Source: Pseudanabaena sp. PCC 6802
GTDB lineage: Bacteria; Cyanobacteriota; Cyanobacteriia; Pseudanabaenales; Pseudanabaenaceae
NCBI RefSeq assembly: GCF_000332175.1
Contig: NZ_KB235914.1
Location: 751,966-815,965 of the forward strand
Length of the DNA stretch: 64,000 nucleotides
Reading direction: 5' to 3'
The notes under the pieces are model-generated. The model was not told the origin of the DNA, ran no database searches, and saw only the letters and a program-made list of their open reading frames with translations. The translations under genes and the position numbers were made by a program. This document shows, one piece after another, positions 47,053-55,974 of this stretch (position 1 is its first letter; each line of letters opens with the position of its first letter).

Positions 47053-48448
47053 CGCGATGTCTCAACTTAACCCAAATCCCAGCTATAGCCTTACCATCAG
47101 AGTTCAGTTACCCAATCGTGCTGGCATGTTATCTTCCGCCATCAGAGCTTTAGCAGATGCCGGGGGGAATATGGGTCAAATCGACCTGATCCAGCGCACT
47201 CACAAAATTTCGGTACGGGATATCACAGTTGATGCCTCCAGCAGCGAGCATGCCGAGAAGTTAGTAGAAGTTCTCAAAGCTATCCCAGAAGTGCGTTTCC
47301 TCGATGTTCGCGATCGCACGTTCAACCTCCATCGCGGCGGCAAGATTAGCATTAAATCTAAAATCGAAGTTAAAGGGCAAGACGATCTGGCAATGGTGTA
47401 TACTCCCGGTGTAGGACGGGTCTGCAATGCGATCGCCGAAAATAAAAAGAAGGTCTACGACTACACGATCAAGTGCAACACGATCGCCGTGGTCACTGAT
47501 GGGAGCGCGGTACTGGGTTTGGGCAACATTGGTCCCGAGGCAGCGCTGCCAGTGATGGAAGGGAAGGCAATGCTGTTTAAGGAATTTGCCGGACTCGATG
47601 CTTTCCCAATTTGTCTCGCTACGCAGGACGTGGATGAGATTGTCAAAACAGTTAAATATCTCGCTCCCACGTTTGGCGGCGTAAATTTGGAAGACATCAG
47701 TGCTCCTCGATGTTTTGAAGTGGAAAAGCGTCTCAAAGCCGAAATCGATATTCCCGTGTTTCATGACGATCAGCACGGCACGGCGATCGTGGTCGTTGCC
47801 GCCATGCTTAATGCGCTAAAGGTCGTGAATAAGGAGATCGATCGGGTACGCATTGTCATGAATGGTGCGGGAGCTTCGGGGATTGCAGTGGCGAGATTGC
47901 TCCGTAAAGCTGGAGCTGCAACGATTTTGATGTGCGACTCGCAGGGTTGTATCAACGAGCAGCGTTCCGACCTCACGCCAGAGAAAATGGAATTTGCCCG
48001 ACCTGAATCTGGCAGTCTTGGCGATGTGATTAAGGGAGCGGATGTCTTTGTCGGTTTAAGCGTTGCCGGAGCGCTCACGCCTGAGATGGTAAGGAGTATG
48101 GCTCCCGATCGCATCGTGTTTGCGATGGCAAACCCGATTCCAGAAATCCAACCGGAACTGGTGGAGAACGATGTGGCCGTCATGGCTACTGGGCGCAGCG
48201 ATTACGCCAACCAGATCAATAACGTTCTGGCATTTCCTGGAATTTTTCGCGGAGCGCTGGATGCGAGGGTCAAGCAGATTACCACCGAGATGCATTTGGG
48301 CGCGGCTCAGGCGATCGCTTCTCTCGTCAGCAGTACCGAACTCGCGCCCGACTTTATTATCCCATCGGTTTTCGATCCTCGCGTTTCCCAAGCCGTATCG
48401 GCGGCGGTGCAGCAAGCAGCGCGTCAGCAAGGCTTAGCGCACTCCTGA
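47045..48448 (+). CDS. NAD(P)-dependent malic enzyme with N-terminal ACT domain
   Basis: About 467 aa. Residues ~12-90 are an ACT domain ([20 protein letters not shown]). The malic-enzyme core has [16 protein letters not shown] with its Tyr, [37 protein letters not shown] with the metal Asp pair, and [17 protein letters not shown] for NAD(P). It oxidatively decarboxylates malate to pyruvate. ATG at 47045 overlaps the mtnP stop by 8 bp; 47057 is an alternative start. The ACT domain suggests amino-acid-dependent regulation. Confidence 0.92.
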   Translation: MPNAMSQLNPNPSYSLTIRVQLPNRAGMLSSAIRALADAGGNMGQIDLIQRTHKISVRDITVDASSSEHAEKLVEVLKAIPEVRFLDVRDRTFNLHRGGKISIKSKIEVKGQDDLAMVYTPGVGRVCNAIAENKKKVYDYTIKCNTIAVVTDGSAVLGLGNIGPEAALPVMEGKAMLFKEFAGLDAFPICLATQDVDEIVKTVKYLAPTFGGVNLEDISAPRCFEVEKRLKAEIDIPVFHDDQHGTAIVVVAAMLNALKVVNKEIDRVRIVMNGAGASGIAVARLLRKAGAATILMCDSQGCINEQRSDLTPEKMEFARPESGSLGDVIKGADVFVGLSVAGALTPEMVRSMAPDRIVFAMANPIPEIQPELVENDVAVMATGRSDYANQINNVLAFPGIFRGALDARVKQITTEMHLGAAQAIASLVSSTELAPDFIIPSVFDPRVSQAVSAAVQQAARQQGLAHS

Positions 48449-48451
48449 TAG

Positions 48452-48832
48452 CTATTCCGTAGATTTTTCGTAATTCACTTCTACTACGGTATGCACGTTG
48501 CCACGTGGGTTAAAGTCGCCTTTGATATGGACGGATAACGGATTAGCTGCCGCCACAAAATCGTCCAGGATTTGATTGACTGACTCTTCATGTGAAATGA
48601 AGCGATCGCGGTAGCTATTGATATAAAGCTTTATGGCCTTCAGTTCCACCAGCACTTCATTAGGAACGTAGCTGAGATAAATTGTGGCAAAGTCGGGATA
48701 GCCAGAGAAAGGACACTTGCAAGAAAATTCCGGCAGAGTAATGTGTACGTTGTAGATACGTCCGGGACGGGGATTGGGAAATGTTGTGAGCCTGACCGAG
48801 GCGATCGCCTCTTCACCATATTTTGTCGTCAT
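48452..48832 (-). CDS. queF: NADPH-dependent preQ0 reductase
   Basis: A 126-aa T-fold enzyme that reduces 7-cyano-7-deazaguanine to preQ1 for queuosine in tRNA. The nucleophilic Cys is in LPEFSCKCPFSGYPDFATI, and VELKAIKLYINSYRD contains the specificity residues; the Asp of the active site is in SGYPDFA. It is the last gene of the truB-coiled-coil-queF run (4 bp after the coiled-coil gene) and ends 3 bp from the convergent malic-enzyme stop. Confidence 0.93.
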   Translation of the reverse strand: MTTKYGEEAIASVRLTTFPNPRPGRIYNVHITLPEFSCKCPFSGYPDFATIYLSYVPNEVLVELKAIKLYINSYRDRFISHEESVNQILDDFVAAANPLSVHIKGDFNPRGNVHTVVEVNYEKSTE

Positions 48833-48836
48833 ATAC

Positions 48837-49313
48837 CTATAATCCTTGCTGACCGGGCAATAGTATCTTTACGATGCTGACCAAATTGTTTACAATTTCT
48901 GTTTGCCGCTCAGTGGTAGTAGCTAAATTATCCAGCCTGGAATCTATACTATCAACTCTGGAATTTGTGCGATCGAGCTTGGCATTGCTAGCCTCAATGC
49001 TAAGCCTGAGTTCAGTCATGCTATCTTTGAGTTCAGTCATGCTGCCCTTGAGTTCGGTCATGCTATCTTTGAGTTCAGTCATGCTGCCTTTGAGTTCGGT
49101 CATGCTATCTTTGAGTTCAGTCATGCTGCCTTTGAGTTCAGCCATATCCTGTCTGGATTCGGCCATATATTTCCTAAATTCAGCCATATCCTGTCTGGAT
49201 TCCATCCTGGCTACCTCTTCCCGTTGGGCTGATTCCAGCGCAAACTTTGCTAACTCTGAGATTTGGTCTTCAATGCGCGCTAGTCTCGCGTCTTGCTGAT
49301 TTTGTTCGGTCAT
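48837..49313 (-). CDS. Coiled-coil protein with 14-residue tandem repeats
   Basis: A 158-aa protein made mostly of heptads. Near residues 55-100, KGSMTELKDSMTEL repeats about three times, and units RQDMAEL precede it. The C-terminal TTERQTEIVNNLVSIVKILL is not repetitive. It is likely a rod-like oligomer; a short hydrophobic tail could bind a partner or membrane. It sits between truB (8 bp) and queF (4 bp), so it is co-expressed with tRNA-modification genes, but there is no evidence it acts with them. Confidence 0.75.
   Translation of the reverse strand: MTEQNQQDARLARIEDQISELAKFALESAQREEVARMESRQDMAEFRKYMAESRQDMAELKGSMTELKDSMTELKGSMTELKDSMTELKGSMTELKDSMTELRLSIEASNAKLDRTNSRVDSIDSRLDNLATTTERQTEIVNNLVSIVKILLPGQQGL
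49012..49143. repeat. 42-bp minisatellite in the coiled-coil gene
   Basis: Alternating 21-bp units of the type TTTGAGTTCAGTCATGCT and TTTGAGTTCGGTCATGCT, about six in a row, encode the KGSMTEL/KDSMTEL heptads. Near-identical units indicate recent expansion. Confidence 0.85.
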
Positions 49314-49321
49314 GGGTGTTG

Positions 49322-50227
49322 TTACGAGGATCGACTTTGCTCAGATGGTAATACTACCACTGGTGCGAGTTTTTGAGTTTTTAGTTCGGCAATACCAAGA
49401 AAGGTGCCCGTGCGATCGCATACTCTTAAGTAATTGGCGCGTTCGGCTACTTCCGGCATCTCTATTGTAATCGCCTGTCCGTTGCACCATCGTTTTGCTA
49501 GATCTGTCTCCAGGCTAACCTGTGGCAAATACGATAGGGCAACTTCGGGTGGTGTTAATACTAAGCAATTTTGCTGAATTTTGGCGGCGATCGCTTCAAA
49601 AGTAAGACTGTGAGACAGATCGAAACCATTACTGTACGTGCGTTCCAAATATGCTAGCGTTGCGCCGCAGCCAAGTCGATCGCCTAAATCGCGAGCGATC
49701 GCGCGAATATACGTCCCCGTGCCGCAGGAGATCGTTAAATCTAATTCGGGAAAATCTCCCAGTCGCCAGTCCAGAACCTTGATATTCTTGACTTCTACGG
49801 TTCGGATCGGCACGTCCACGGTTTTACCTGCTCGGGCTAGCTCGTAGAGGCGTACTCCCTGCACCTGAATAGCGCTAAAAGCTGGCGGAATCTGCTGAAT
49901 TGTCCCTATAAATAAGGGAATTAAGACCTCGATGTCAGTAAGGCTCAAATTGGTACATACCTGAGACGTAACTATGTCGCCATCGAGATCGTCGGTGGTC
50001 GTTCTTTGTCCAAATCTTACCGTGGCTTTGTAAGTCTTACCACCTGGCAAAAAGCGAATAAATCTGGTAGAGTACCCCACCGCGATCGGGAGCACGCCTA
50101 CAGCAGCCGGATCGAGCGTACCGCTATGTCCTATGCGCTTTTGGCGGAAAATTTTGCGCGCGCGGCTGACACAATCATGAGCAGTCATGCCGGTTGGCTT
50201 GTTAAGATTGAGGAAACCATTCCACAT
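49322..50227 (-). CDS. truB: tRNA pseudouridine-55 synthase
   Basis: A 301-aa enzyme. It has GFLNLNKPTGMTAHDCVSRA, KRIGHSGTLDPAAVGVLPI with the catalytic Asp, IQQIPPAFSAIQVQGVRLYE and CGTGTYIRAIARDLG. These are the TruB motifs; the C-terminal PUA-like part contains FLGIAELKT. It makes pseudouridine in the T-loop of tRNAs. It is the first gene of an operon with the coiled-coil gene and queF. Confidence 0.95.
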   Translation of the reverse strand: MWNGFLNLNKPTGMTAHDCVSRARKIFRQKRIGHSGTLDPAAVGVLPIAVGYSTRFIRFLPGGKTYKATVRFGQRTTTDDLDGDIVTSQVCTNLSLTDIEVLIPLFIGTIQQIPPAFSAIQVQGVRLYELARAGKTVDVPIRTVEVKNIKVLDWRLGDFPELDLTISCGTGTYIRAIARDLGDRLGCGATLAYLERTYSNGFDLSHSLTFEAIAAKIQQNCLVLTPPEVALSYLPQVSLETDLAKRWCNGQAITIEMPEVAERANYLRVCDRTGTFLGIAELKTQKLAPVVVLPSEQSRSS

Positions 50228-50418
50228 TTTGCTTCCAATAACTAAATTAGGAGTTATGCTAAACGTAATGCTAATAAAAACATTAAATATGGGTATAACT
50301 TATGTATTATTTGTGTTCGCATGAATTTGCGCTCGCATAAATTAAGGTTGTATCTAGAGAAGATCTGTAGATCTTGTTGTCCTTGAATTCTTGAGTATTA
50401 AGCCGAGGTTAATTAGCG

Positions 50419-51147
50419 TTGAGGCGATTTGTAATTGGTGACGTGCACGGTCAGTTTAAGGCATTAATGATGCTGATAAACGAGATTAAGCCCAAACCTG
50501 AGGATCAAATCTTTTTCTTAGGCGATCTGATCGATCGCGGACCTCAAAGCGCCCAAGTTGTGAATTGGGTCATGAATAATGGTTACGTTTGCTTGTGCGG
50601 CAATCACGAGCAGATGTGTTTGGAAGCGTTTACCATGCTCGACTCCACCCATGCCTGGCAAGGATGGCTGGGTAATGGTGGTGCCAAAACTTTAGAAAGT
50701 TATGGTGGGGAACTAATTCCCGACGAACACTTAAATTGGATGAGTCAGTTGCCCCTATATGCCGATCTAGGAGATGTCTGGCTCGTACATGCTGGTCTAA
50801 ATCCTAACTTACCGATCGAACAGCAGGGAGAACCTGAGTTTTGCTGGATCCGCGAACCATTTCACCGCATGTCCGAACCTTACTTTAACGATAAGATCAT
50901 CATCACAGGTCACACTATTACATTTGTTTTTCCTGGAGTTAAGCCCGGCCAGTTGGTACAGGGGGCAGGCTGGTTAGATATAGACACCGGTGCATATCAT
51001 CCTAAAAGTGGCTGGTTAACCGCCCTAGAGCTAAATTCATCAACCGTTTATCAGTCTAACTACTTCACGCAATCGGTGCGATCGCTACCTTTAGAAGATA
51101 TTACAGTCTTAATGAAGCCTACGGTTAGGAAGCGGATAAGTGCTTAG
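50419..51147 (+). CDS. Serine/threonine protein phosphatase-like metallophosphoesterase
   Basis: A 242-aa protein with a TTG start at 50419 (MRRFVIGDVHG). The PPP motifs are present: GDVHG, GDLIDRG, GNHEQM and a His in GHT with further His in LVHAGLNP. It should bind two metal ions and hydrolyse phosphoprotein or a small phosphoester. It resembles the PrpA/ApaH-like bacterial PPP group; substrate unknown. No SD is clear, so the start is provisional, but the first motif is only eight residues in, which leaves little choice. Confidence 0.88.
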   Translation: MRRFVIGDVHGQFKALMMLINEIKPKPEDQIFFLGDLIDRGPQSAQVVNWVMNNGYVCLCGNHEQMCLEAFTMLDSTHAWQGWLGNGGAKTLESYGGELIPDEHLNWMSQLPLYADLGDVWLVHAGLNPNLPIEQQGEPEFCWIREPFHRMSEPYFNDKIIITGHTITFVFPGVKPGQLVQGAGWLDIDTGAYHPKSGWLTALELNSSTVYQSNYFTQSVRSLPLEDITVLMKPTVRKRISA

Positions 51148-51278
51148 GGAATTGCATGAAAATAAGACACCCATTCCGGCAAGTTTTTATATTTTATAAA
51201 GGTGCTGAAAACATTCATGAGATTCAAAAAAATGCGTTTCCTTTGCCCCCGCAGCGCTAGTATCACCCGTATCGATCG

Positions 51279-51812
51279 TTAAGCACTTGCAGGTGACATT
51301 GATGTTGCTTCTTTTCCTTTATTTGCTGCAAGGGTGCCAATTTCGCGATCGATAAAGAACAACCCCTGTCCTTCAACGCCGATCAGCTCGATCTTATCGA
51401 GGATGCTCTTGAACAGAAATTCTTCTTGATGCTGCTCGGCAACGTACCATTGCAGGAATTGCAGGGTGGAATAGTCGGGTTCCGTATTGGCTAAATGAAC
51501 TAGATCGTTGATTTTCCTGGTAATAGATTGTTCGTGGATGTAGATCTTTTCAAACATCTCCTGCAACGAATTAAACTCTGTCGGTGGTGCTTCCATCCCT
51601 CCCAAGGTTGCTAACGCACCTGTTTCTTGCAGGTAGTCGATTAAACGGCGCATGTGCATCATTTCTTCATCTGCGTGTTGGCTGAGAAAGGTGGCAGTTC
51701 CATCCAATGCTTTGTAGGCACACCAGGAACTCATTTGCAGGTAAAGATGAGAGGAAAACATTTCCAGGTTGATTTGTTGGTTCAACCGATCGATCATCGC
51801 TTGTGATAACAT
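51279..51812 (-). CDS. ftnA: Non-haem ferritin
   Basis: A 177-aa four-helix iron-storage protein. Ferroxidase-centre residues are visible: Glu in INLEMFSSHLY, Glu-x-x-His in ADEEMMHMRR, Glu in YIHEQSITRK, and the Gln/Glu pair in AEQHQEEFLF. This is the FtnA-type rather than the haem-binding bacterioferritin, because no haem-ligating Met is seen. It lies next to the IS630 gene and the feo genes, all on the minus strand. Confidence 0.93.
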   Translation of the reverse strand: MLSQAMIDRLNQQINLEMFSSHLYLQMSSWCAYKALDGTATFLSQHADEEMMHMRRLIDYLQETGALATLGGMEAPPTEFNSLQEMFEKIYIHEQSITRKINDLVHLANTEPDYSTLQFLQWYVAEQHQEEFLFKSILDKIELIGVEGQGLFFIDREIGTLAANKGKEATSMSPASA

Positions 51813-52023
51813 TGCAATAATTTCTTCGTTATATAGCTATCTTACTATAAAGTATCAATCGATTGATTGTAAATCCAATCGCTGAATTGGGTCAGGACAA
51901 TTGGAATAAGAGAGATCGGGATGAATTCCAATTCCGATCTGCCCTTCATCGGAATCTGGAATTTACTACCCACTCATATAATTCCAAACTCTCTGGGGCG
52001 CAACTATATTGCCTTGGCAATAA

Positions 52024-53107
52024 AATAGAATGCAATCTATAGAGCAGCATAAATAATAGATGGATGCTTAAAGTAACTCCTAATGTGGGCAGGCAATCTC
52101 TGCAATTTCTGCAGTTGAGATAGCAATCTATGTTTTAATTGACCCAGGTTTCGCGTCAGAGGTTTGGCGTGAACTCCCTGTTTCACATCACCATTGAAAT
52201 ACTCTACTGGATTCAACTGCGGCGCATAGGAAGGCAAATAAAATAACTCGATCTCCTGGGAGTGCTGTTCTAACCATTGCTGCACGGGGCGCTCTCGATG
52301 GACGGGATGGCGATCCACGATCCAAAACAGTTTGCTTGAACGCTTGTCAATCAACCGTTGCAGAAATTCAATAAATACTGGGGCTGTCAAGGTACAGGTG
52401 TAAAGCATAAATTGAATCGTGCCTTGATTACTGATGCTAGCAATGAAATTCAACCGTGTCCGCTCGCGTTTACTAGGACGAATTTCAGGGGGATGCCCCT
52501 TGGGTGCATAACCTCGCCCTCCATACTCATCAGAACTGAGTCCCGATTCATCTCCCCACTCGATTTCGGCACCTTCTGCTTGTGCCCGTTGCTCAATCGC
52601 GGGATATTCTTCCTGTAACCAGTGTTTCACGGCAGCGGGGTCTTGCTCATAGGCACGTTCGATCGGCTTCTGGGGGCTGTAGCCCCATCGTTTGAGGTAT
52701 TCCCCCACTGTGCGGATTGGCATCTCCACACCTAATTCTTGCTCGATTAAGGCTTTTACGGCTCGTCTACTCCACAAGGCGCTCTCGATCTGGTATTCCT
52801 CCGGGCTGTGTCCCCGCAGCATTTCTTCAATCGTTGTTTCCTCTGAGGCACTTAAACTGCGCCCTTCCCCTACCTCTCGTCCTCGTCGCTGCTGAAACAG
52901 GGCTGCTTCTCCGTAATCTTGATACGCCCACCACCACTCCGTAATCGTGTTACGATGAATCCCCAGGTACTCACTAATATCACATACTCGTTTCCCTTGT
53001 TCTCGCAACCGGATCGCTTGCTGTCGAAGGTAATTTTGCGTCTCTATCGATAGGTGTCGGCCATCTGGTTTATCCATGTCAAACCTCCTTGTGCCTTTAC
53101 TTCTATT
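52024..53107 (-). mobile_element. IS630-family insertion sequence (ends unresolved)
   Basis: Limits are placed around the transposase. The only inverted match found at the ends is AATAGAA at 52024-52030 with TTCTATT at 53101-53107, which is too short to define the termini. The right limit abuts the feoC stop. Confidence 0.5.
52037..53077 (-). CDS. IS630-family transposase
   Basis: A 346-aa protein with an N-terminal HTH (CDISEYLGIHRNTITEWWWA) and a second helical part (QIESALWSRRAVKALIEQEL). The DDE core has IEWGDESGLSSD, FWIVDRHPVHRERPV and LPSYAPQLNPVEYFNG, where D, D and E supply the catalytic triad. The frame is uninterrupted, so it may be active. It is inserted between the ferritin and feoC genes. 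Confidence 0.93.
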   Translation of the reverse strand: MDKPDGRHLSIETQNYLRQQAIRLREQGKRVCDISEYLGIHRNTITEWWWAYQDYGEAALFQQRRGREVGEGRSLSASEETTIEEMLRGHSPEEYQIESALWSRRAVKALIEQELGVEMPIRTVGEYLKRWGYSPQKPIERAYEQDPAAVKHWLQEEYPAIEQRAQAEGAEIEWGDESGLSSDEYGGRGYAPKGHPPEIRPSKRERTRLNFIASISNQGTIQFMLYTCTLTAPVFIEFLQRLIDKRSSKLFWIVDRHPVHRERPVQQWLEQHSQEIELFYLPSYAPQLNPVEYFNGDVKQGVHAKPLTRNLGQLKHRLLSQLQKLQRLPAHIRSYFKHPSIIYAAL

Positions 53108-53309
53108 ATCCTATGCTTTCTTTTTCATTGCCGGAGCAATAACACTTACCACATTCTCTACTCTCTAATTTACGCACTCGCCCTTTACGAACGAGCAAAT
53201 TGAGCACTTCTCGCATCGCTGCTGCATCCATTTGAAAGTGACGAACTAACTCCTCTAGAGAGACTGTGGGATGATTGCTGAGATAGGTTTGCAGGTGTTT
53301 CAATATCAT
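53106..53309 (-). CDS. feoC: FeoC-like winged-helix iron regulator
   Basis: A 67-aa protein from the ATG at 53309 (MILKHLQTYLSNHPTVSLEE). The winged helix is LVRHFQMDAAAMREVLNLLV, and the C-terminus has RECGKCYC, a cysteine cluster like that of FeoC Fe-S-binding proteins. It is slightly short; the 3' end lies right at the IS630 limit. It would act with FeoB in ferrous-iron uptake, but FeoB is not encoded between it and feoA. Confidence 0.82.
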   Translation of the reverse strand: MILKHLQTYLSNHPTVSLEELVRHFQMDAAAMREVLNLLVRKGRVRKLESRECGKCYCSGNEKESIG

Positions 53310-53322
53310 AGTTTTGCCTCCA

Positions 53323-53541
53323 TCACCGACTGACCGATGCTCTCTGTTTGTCAATAGGCTGTAGCTGAATGCGACGGCGATCGCTAAACTTTCTCAGCCC
53401 AACTAGCGTTCCTAGCATCACCAGTGATAATCCAACTAATGCGGATCGATACGGATCTACCTTTTCTCCGCTAAGTCCATCATCATGTTGAGGGCGACGA
53501 TCGCACCTAAATGCTGCTATGCGTCTATAACCTGAATGCAC
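53323..53541 (-). CDS. Small single-pass membrane protein between feoA and feoC
   Basis: A 72-codon frame with a GTG start overlapping the feoA end by 25 bp. One hydrophobic helix (SALVGLSLVMLGTLVGL) is followed by a basic tail (RKFSDRRRIQLQ). It stops 13 bp before the feoC start. It could be a small Feo accessory or a scrap of a former feoB; I cannot tell. No database family recognised. Confidence 0.45.
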   Translation of the reverse strand: MHSGYRRIAAFRCDRRPQHDDGLSGEKVDPYRSALVGLSLVMLGTLVGLRKFSDRRRIQLQPIDKQRASVSR

Positions 53542-53963
53542 CGAGCCATCTCTGCTCCTAAACCCAGGCGGTTGTCTTGCAGTGCCACGATCGTCGATCC
53601 AGTTGCCGTGCGACTCACCACCTGCACCACTCCGCCCGGCATCAATCCCATTGCCATCAATCGGTTATTGCAGTCATCGCAGTTTAAGGAAACAATGCGA
53701 ACGCGATCGCCCACCTTCGCCATCGCCAAGGGTACCATCGATGATTTAGTGTCAGCCTGGTCAGCCGTCTCGAATCTTTTCTCCCCATTCCTGACATTGC
53801 GATCGCGCCCAGAGGACTCGCTCAAGTAGACAAACGCTTGCCAAGGAGATTGTTTGAAATTTTGCAACCCATGATTTCCATGGTCATCTACACGATCCAT
53901 ACTTTCTGACGCAGTATTTTTATTAGAAACTATTATTAATAAGCTACTATCTATGCTTGCCAA
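53517..53963 (-). CDS. feoA: FeoA-domain protein
   Basis: The C-terminal 73 residues (from an ATG at 53738) are a FeoA SH3-like domain: MAKVGDRVRIVSLNCDDCNN, RLMAMGLMPGGVVQVVSR and VALQDNRLGLGAEMARCIQV. The open frame starts at 53963 and adds 75 polar residues without recognisable features, so 53738 may be the real start. FeoA supports FeoB-mediated Fe2+ uptake. Gene order feoA-small TM-feoC on the minus strand lacks feoB. Confidence 0.85.
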   Translation of the reverse strand: MASIDSSLLIIVSNKNTASESMDRVDDHGNHGLQNFKQSPWQAFVYLSESSGRDRNVRNGEKRFETADQADTKSSMVPLAMAKVGDRVRIVSLNCDDCNNRLMAMGLMPGGVVQVVSRTATGSTIVALQDNRLGLGAEMARCIQVIDA

Positions 53964-54037
53964 ATTTAATTAAGTTTAACTAAGTCTTAAGGGTATTTAG
54001 TGCCGTAAAAACTACTCGTCGGCCTAACAGGCTTAAT

Positions 54038-54183
54038 AGCTCACCTTACGCGGAAGATTCTGAAACCCTCGCCCCACAGAGCAGCTAGCGAGGCAAAGCC
54101 TCGTGCTACCCCCTGCGACCCTTATGTATAAAGAGTACCTACAGGATGGATAAAGGAGACAAAATTATGTATAACATCAGTTA
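54038..54183 (+). repeat. MITE-like repeat family 2, copy 3 (degenerate)
   Basis: It shares CTCACCTTACGCGGAAGATT and GCGACCCTTATGTATAAAG with the other copies. The right terminal repeat has lost CCGCG, and the centre contains GCGAGGCAAAGCCTCG instead of the usual arms. Confidence 0.75.
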
Positions 54184-54327
54184 ATAAACTTAAATAATTC
54201 TCAAAAAGATCTGAAAATTTGCTTAAGTATGGAAAGTGTACGTTCAGAGCCAATCCTGGTTCTTTAACCTCTTTTCTTAGAGTCTGTGCAGGCAGACTTT
54301 GTTTGTGTAGCCGCGACTTTTAGTCGC

Positions 54328-54429
54328 ATAGCTATAGCCAATAGGCTTAGGACGGGGTGCAGGGGTTCCCCCCCTGCGTGGGGGCTGCGCCCCCACACCC
54401 CCTGTCTTAACAGATCTGTCTACGGCTAC
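54328..54429 (+). repeat. Palindromic repeat family 1, copy 6
   Basis: It starts ATAGCTATAGCCAATAGGC and ends AGATCTGTCTACGGCTACA. CCCCTGCGTGGGGGCTGCGC arms lie in the centre. Confidence 0.8.
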
Positions 54430-54513
54430 AATAATAGAAGGACAATTGGTGCGGATTTGGTATTAGCTCCAGTTGAGCTTAGCTTTGAGTCAAGAAATCA
54501 ATATTCCTGGCTT

Positions 54514-54858
54514 TTAATAACTGCTCATAAAAGACTCAATCTGACTGAGGTAATCTGACAGTTGCTGAATTATATCTGTAGGACTGTGCAGTTCTTTTGT
54601 CTGTGCTTGCCGCTCTAAATTCAGGGCCAGCACCTGCATCACTTCAGCGCCAACATTACCGCTTGCCCCCTTAATCTGGTGTGCTTCCCTTGCTAAGGTT
54701 TCGCAGTCATTTGTCGCGATCGCTGCTTTAGCCAGATCCAGGTGAGAATACGTGTCTTCCACAAACACCTGTAACAATTCCAACTCAAACTCTTTATCCC
54801 CATCGGATAGTTGATGGAGATAATCCAGGTTAATTGGCAAATTTTCTTGTGAGGTCAT
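54514..54858 (-). CDS. Hpt (histidine phosphotransfer) domain protein
   Basis: About 114 aa from the ATG at 54858 (MTSQENLPINLDYLHQL); the frame extends five residues further. A single Hpt four-helix domain carries the phospho-acceptor His in AREAHQIKGASGNVGAEVM, which matches HxxKGxxxxxG. It relays phosphate between a hybrid kinase and a response regulator. No kinase or regulator gene is adjacent, so the partners are elsewhere. Confidence 0.88.
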   Translation of the reverse strand: MTSQENLPINLDYLHQLSDGDKEFELELLQVFVEDTYSHLDLAKAAIATNDCETLAREAHQIKGASGNVGAEVMQVLALNLERQAQTKELHSPTDIIQQLSDYLSQIESFMSSY

Positions 54859-54951
54859 CCTTTTGGCAAACACTAAAAAATACAGTGAAGTGTCTAGATT
54901 GAAAAGCTAGCCTAAGACTACTGCAAAAGCAAGTTCAGGGAATATTATGCT

Positions 54952-55974
54952 CTAGACAGAGCGCTCGGATTCAATCCGGCGCTTCTGATTTTTTCCTGTA
55001 ATGTGCAACGCCAACTGTTCGATCTTAGTATAAAAAGAGCGAGGTAGTAAAAACAGAAGGTAGGCAGCCAGTAAAGTCAAAATTGTGCGGCGCGGTTCCT
55101 CGATCGTAATGCGCCAATCTGTCGCTAAAGCGCGATTGACTAAGCTAATTGCCTCACCGCCGTCGGGCTTGCGGATGGCACGGCGCGCCAGATAGCGTAG
55201 TTGGTAAGCTCTTGCCCTGCTCTCCCACTCAGCCAGGATTTCTGGCGCGTAGGTACGAGTTTTATCGATGACTTTTTCCCATGTATCTAGTTGTTTGAGC
55301 AAGTTGGCTGACAGGCTGCCGGAATTGACGCGATATAGGGTAAGAGCAGCGGGAATACCCTCTATAAGCCAGTTGGTTGTAATTGCAATCCGAATCCAGC
55401 ACTCAATGTCTTCAGACTGACGGAAGCGATCGTCAAAATAAAAATCCTCCAAAGTACCATACAAATTATCCTGAAACTTAATTTGTTCAAATACTTCACG
55501 CCTGATTACGGGTGCGGAGCCATTGCCAATGGGATTGCGGCAGAGCAAATGCGAAGCGGTAATGTTTTGCAGTTTGGGCATTTGGTAGGTGCCGATCGCA
55601 TTGTCATCCTCATCAATAAATGCAGAACGACTAAAACTCACCCCGACTTGGGGCGAATTATCCAGATGGCGGACGTGTGCTTCCAGTTTCTGCGGCAACC
55701 ACAGATCGTCGCTATCGAGGAGAGCAATGTATTGTCCCCGTGCGTGACGAATTCCCGTATTTCTCGCGCCAGCTAAACCCCGATTTTTCTGACGAACGAT
55801 CTTAATTCTGGGATCGTCAAACGATTGACAAATCTCGATACTGCGATCGGGGGATTCATCGTCTATTACCAGTAACTCAAAATCGCGAAATGTTTGCGCC
55901 AAAACCGAGGCGATCGTTTTGCCCACGAACTTCTCGACGTTATATACAGGCACAATTACTGAAACTTTAACCAT
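54952..55974 (-). CDS. Glycosyltransferase family 2
   Basis: A 340-aa GT-A enzyme. It has VSVIVPVYNVEKFVGKTIAS, LLVIDDESPDRS, GLAGARNTGIRHARGQYIA and LLDSDDLWLPQKLE with the metal-binding DSD. The C-terminal ~100 residues contain a basic amphipathic region and a hydrophobic helix (RTILTLLAAYLLFLLPRSFY), so membrane association is likely. Acceptor unknown; a role in surface polysaccharide is plausible. Confidence 0.9.
   Translation of the reverse strand: MVKVSVIVPVYNVEKFVGKTIASVLAQTFRDFELLVIDDESPDRSIEICQSFDDPRIKIVRQKNRGLAGARNTGIRHARGQYIALLDSDDLWLPQKLEAHVRHLDNSPQVGVSFSRSAFIDEDDNAIGTYQMPKLQNITASHLLCRNPIGNGSAPVIRREVFEQIKFQDNLYGTLEDFYFDDRFRQSEDIECWIRIAITTNWLIEGIPAALTLYRVNSGSLSANLLKQLDTWEKVIDKTRTYAPEILAEWESRARAYQLRYLARRAIRKPDGGEAISLVNRALATDWRITIEEPRRTILTLLAAYLLFLLPRSFYTKIEQLALHITGKNQKRRIESERSV

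Larger units (their letters stand above)
53964..54513. other. Intergenic region with two repeats
   Basis: This 550-bp gap contains repeat family 2 (54038-54183) and repeat family 1 (54328-54429). The sequence between them is AT-rich, and a plus-strand ORF at 54286-54558 that crosses the repeat is not believed to be a gene. Confidence 0.55.

Noticed and set aside
49012..49143. Possible CRISPR-like array
   Set aside because: Units are contiguous 21-bp coding repeats without spacers, inside a coiled-coil gene.
52016..53107. Clean terminal inverted repeats for the IS630 element
   Set aside because: Only a 7-bp match was found by eye, so the ends cannot be called.
54286..54558. Plus-strand 90-codon ORF
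   Set aside because: It crosses a family-1 repeat and ends antisense to the Hpt gene; the translated text matches repeat-derived frames.
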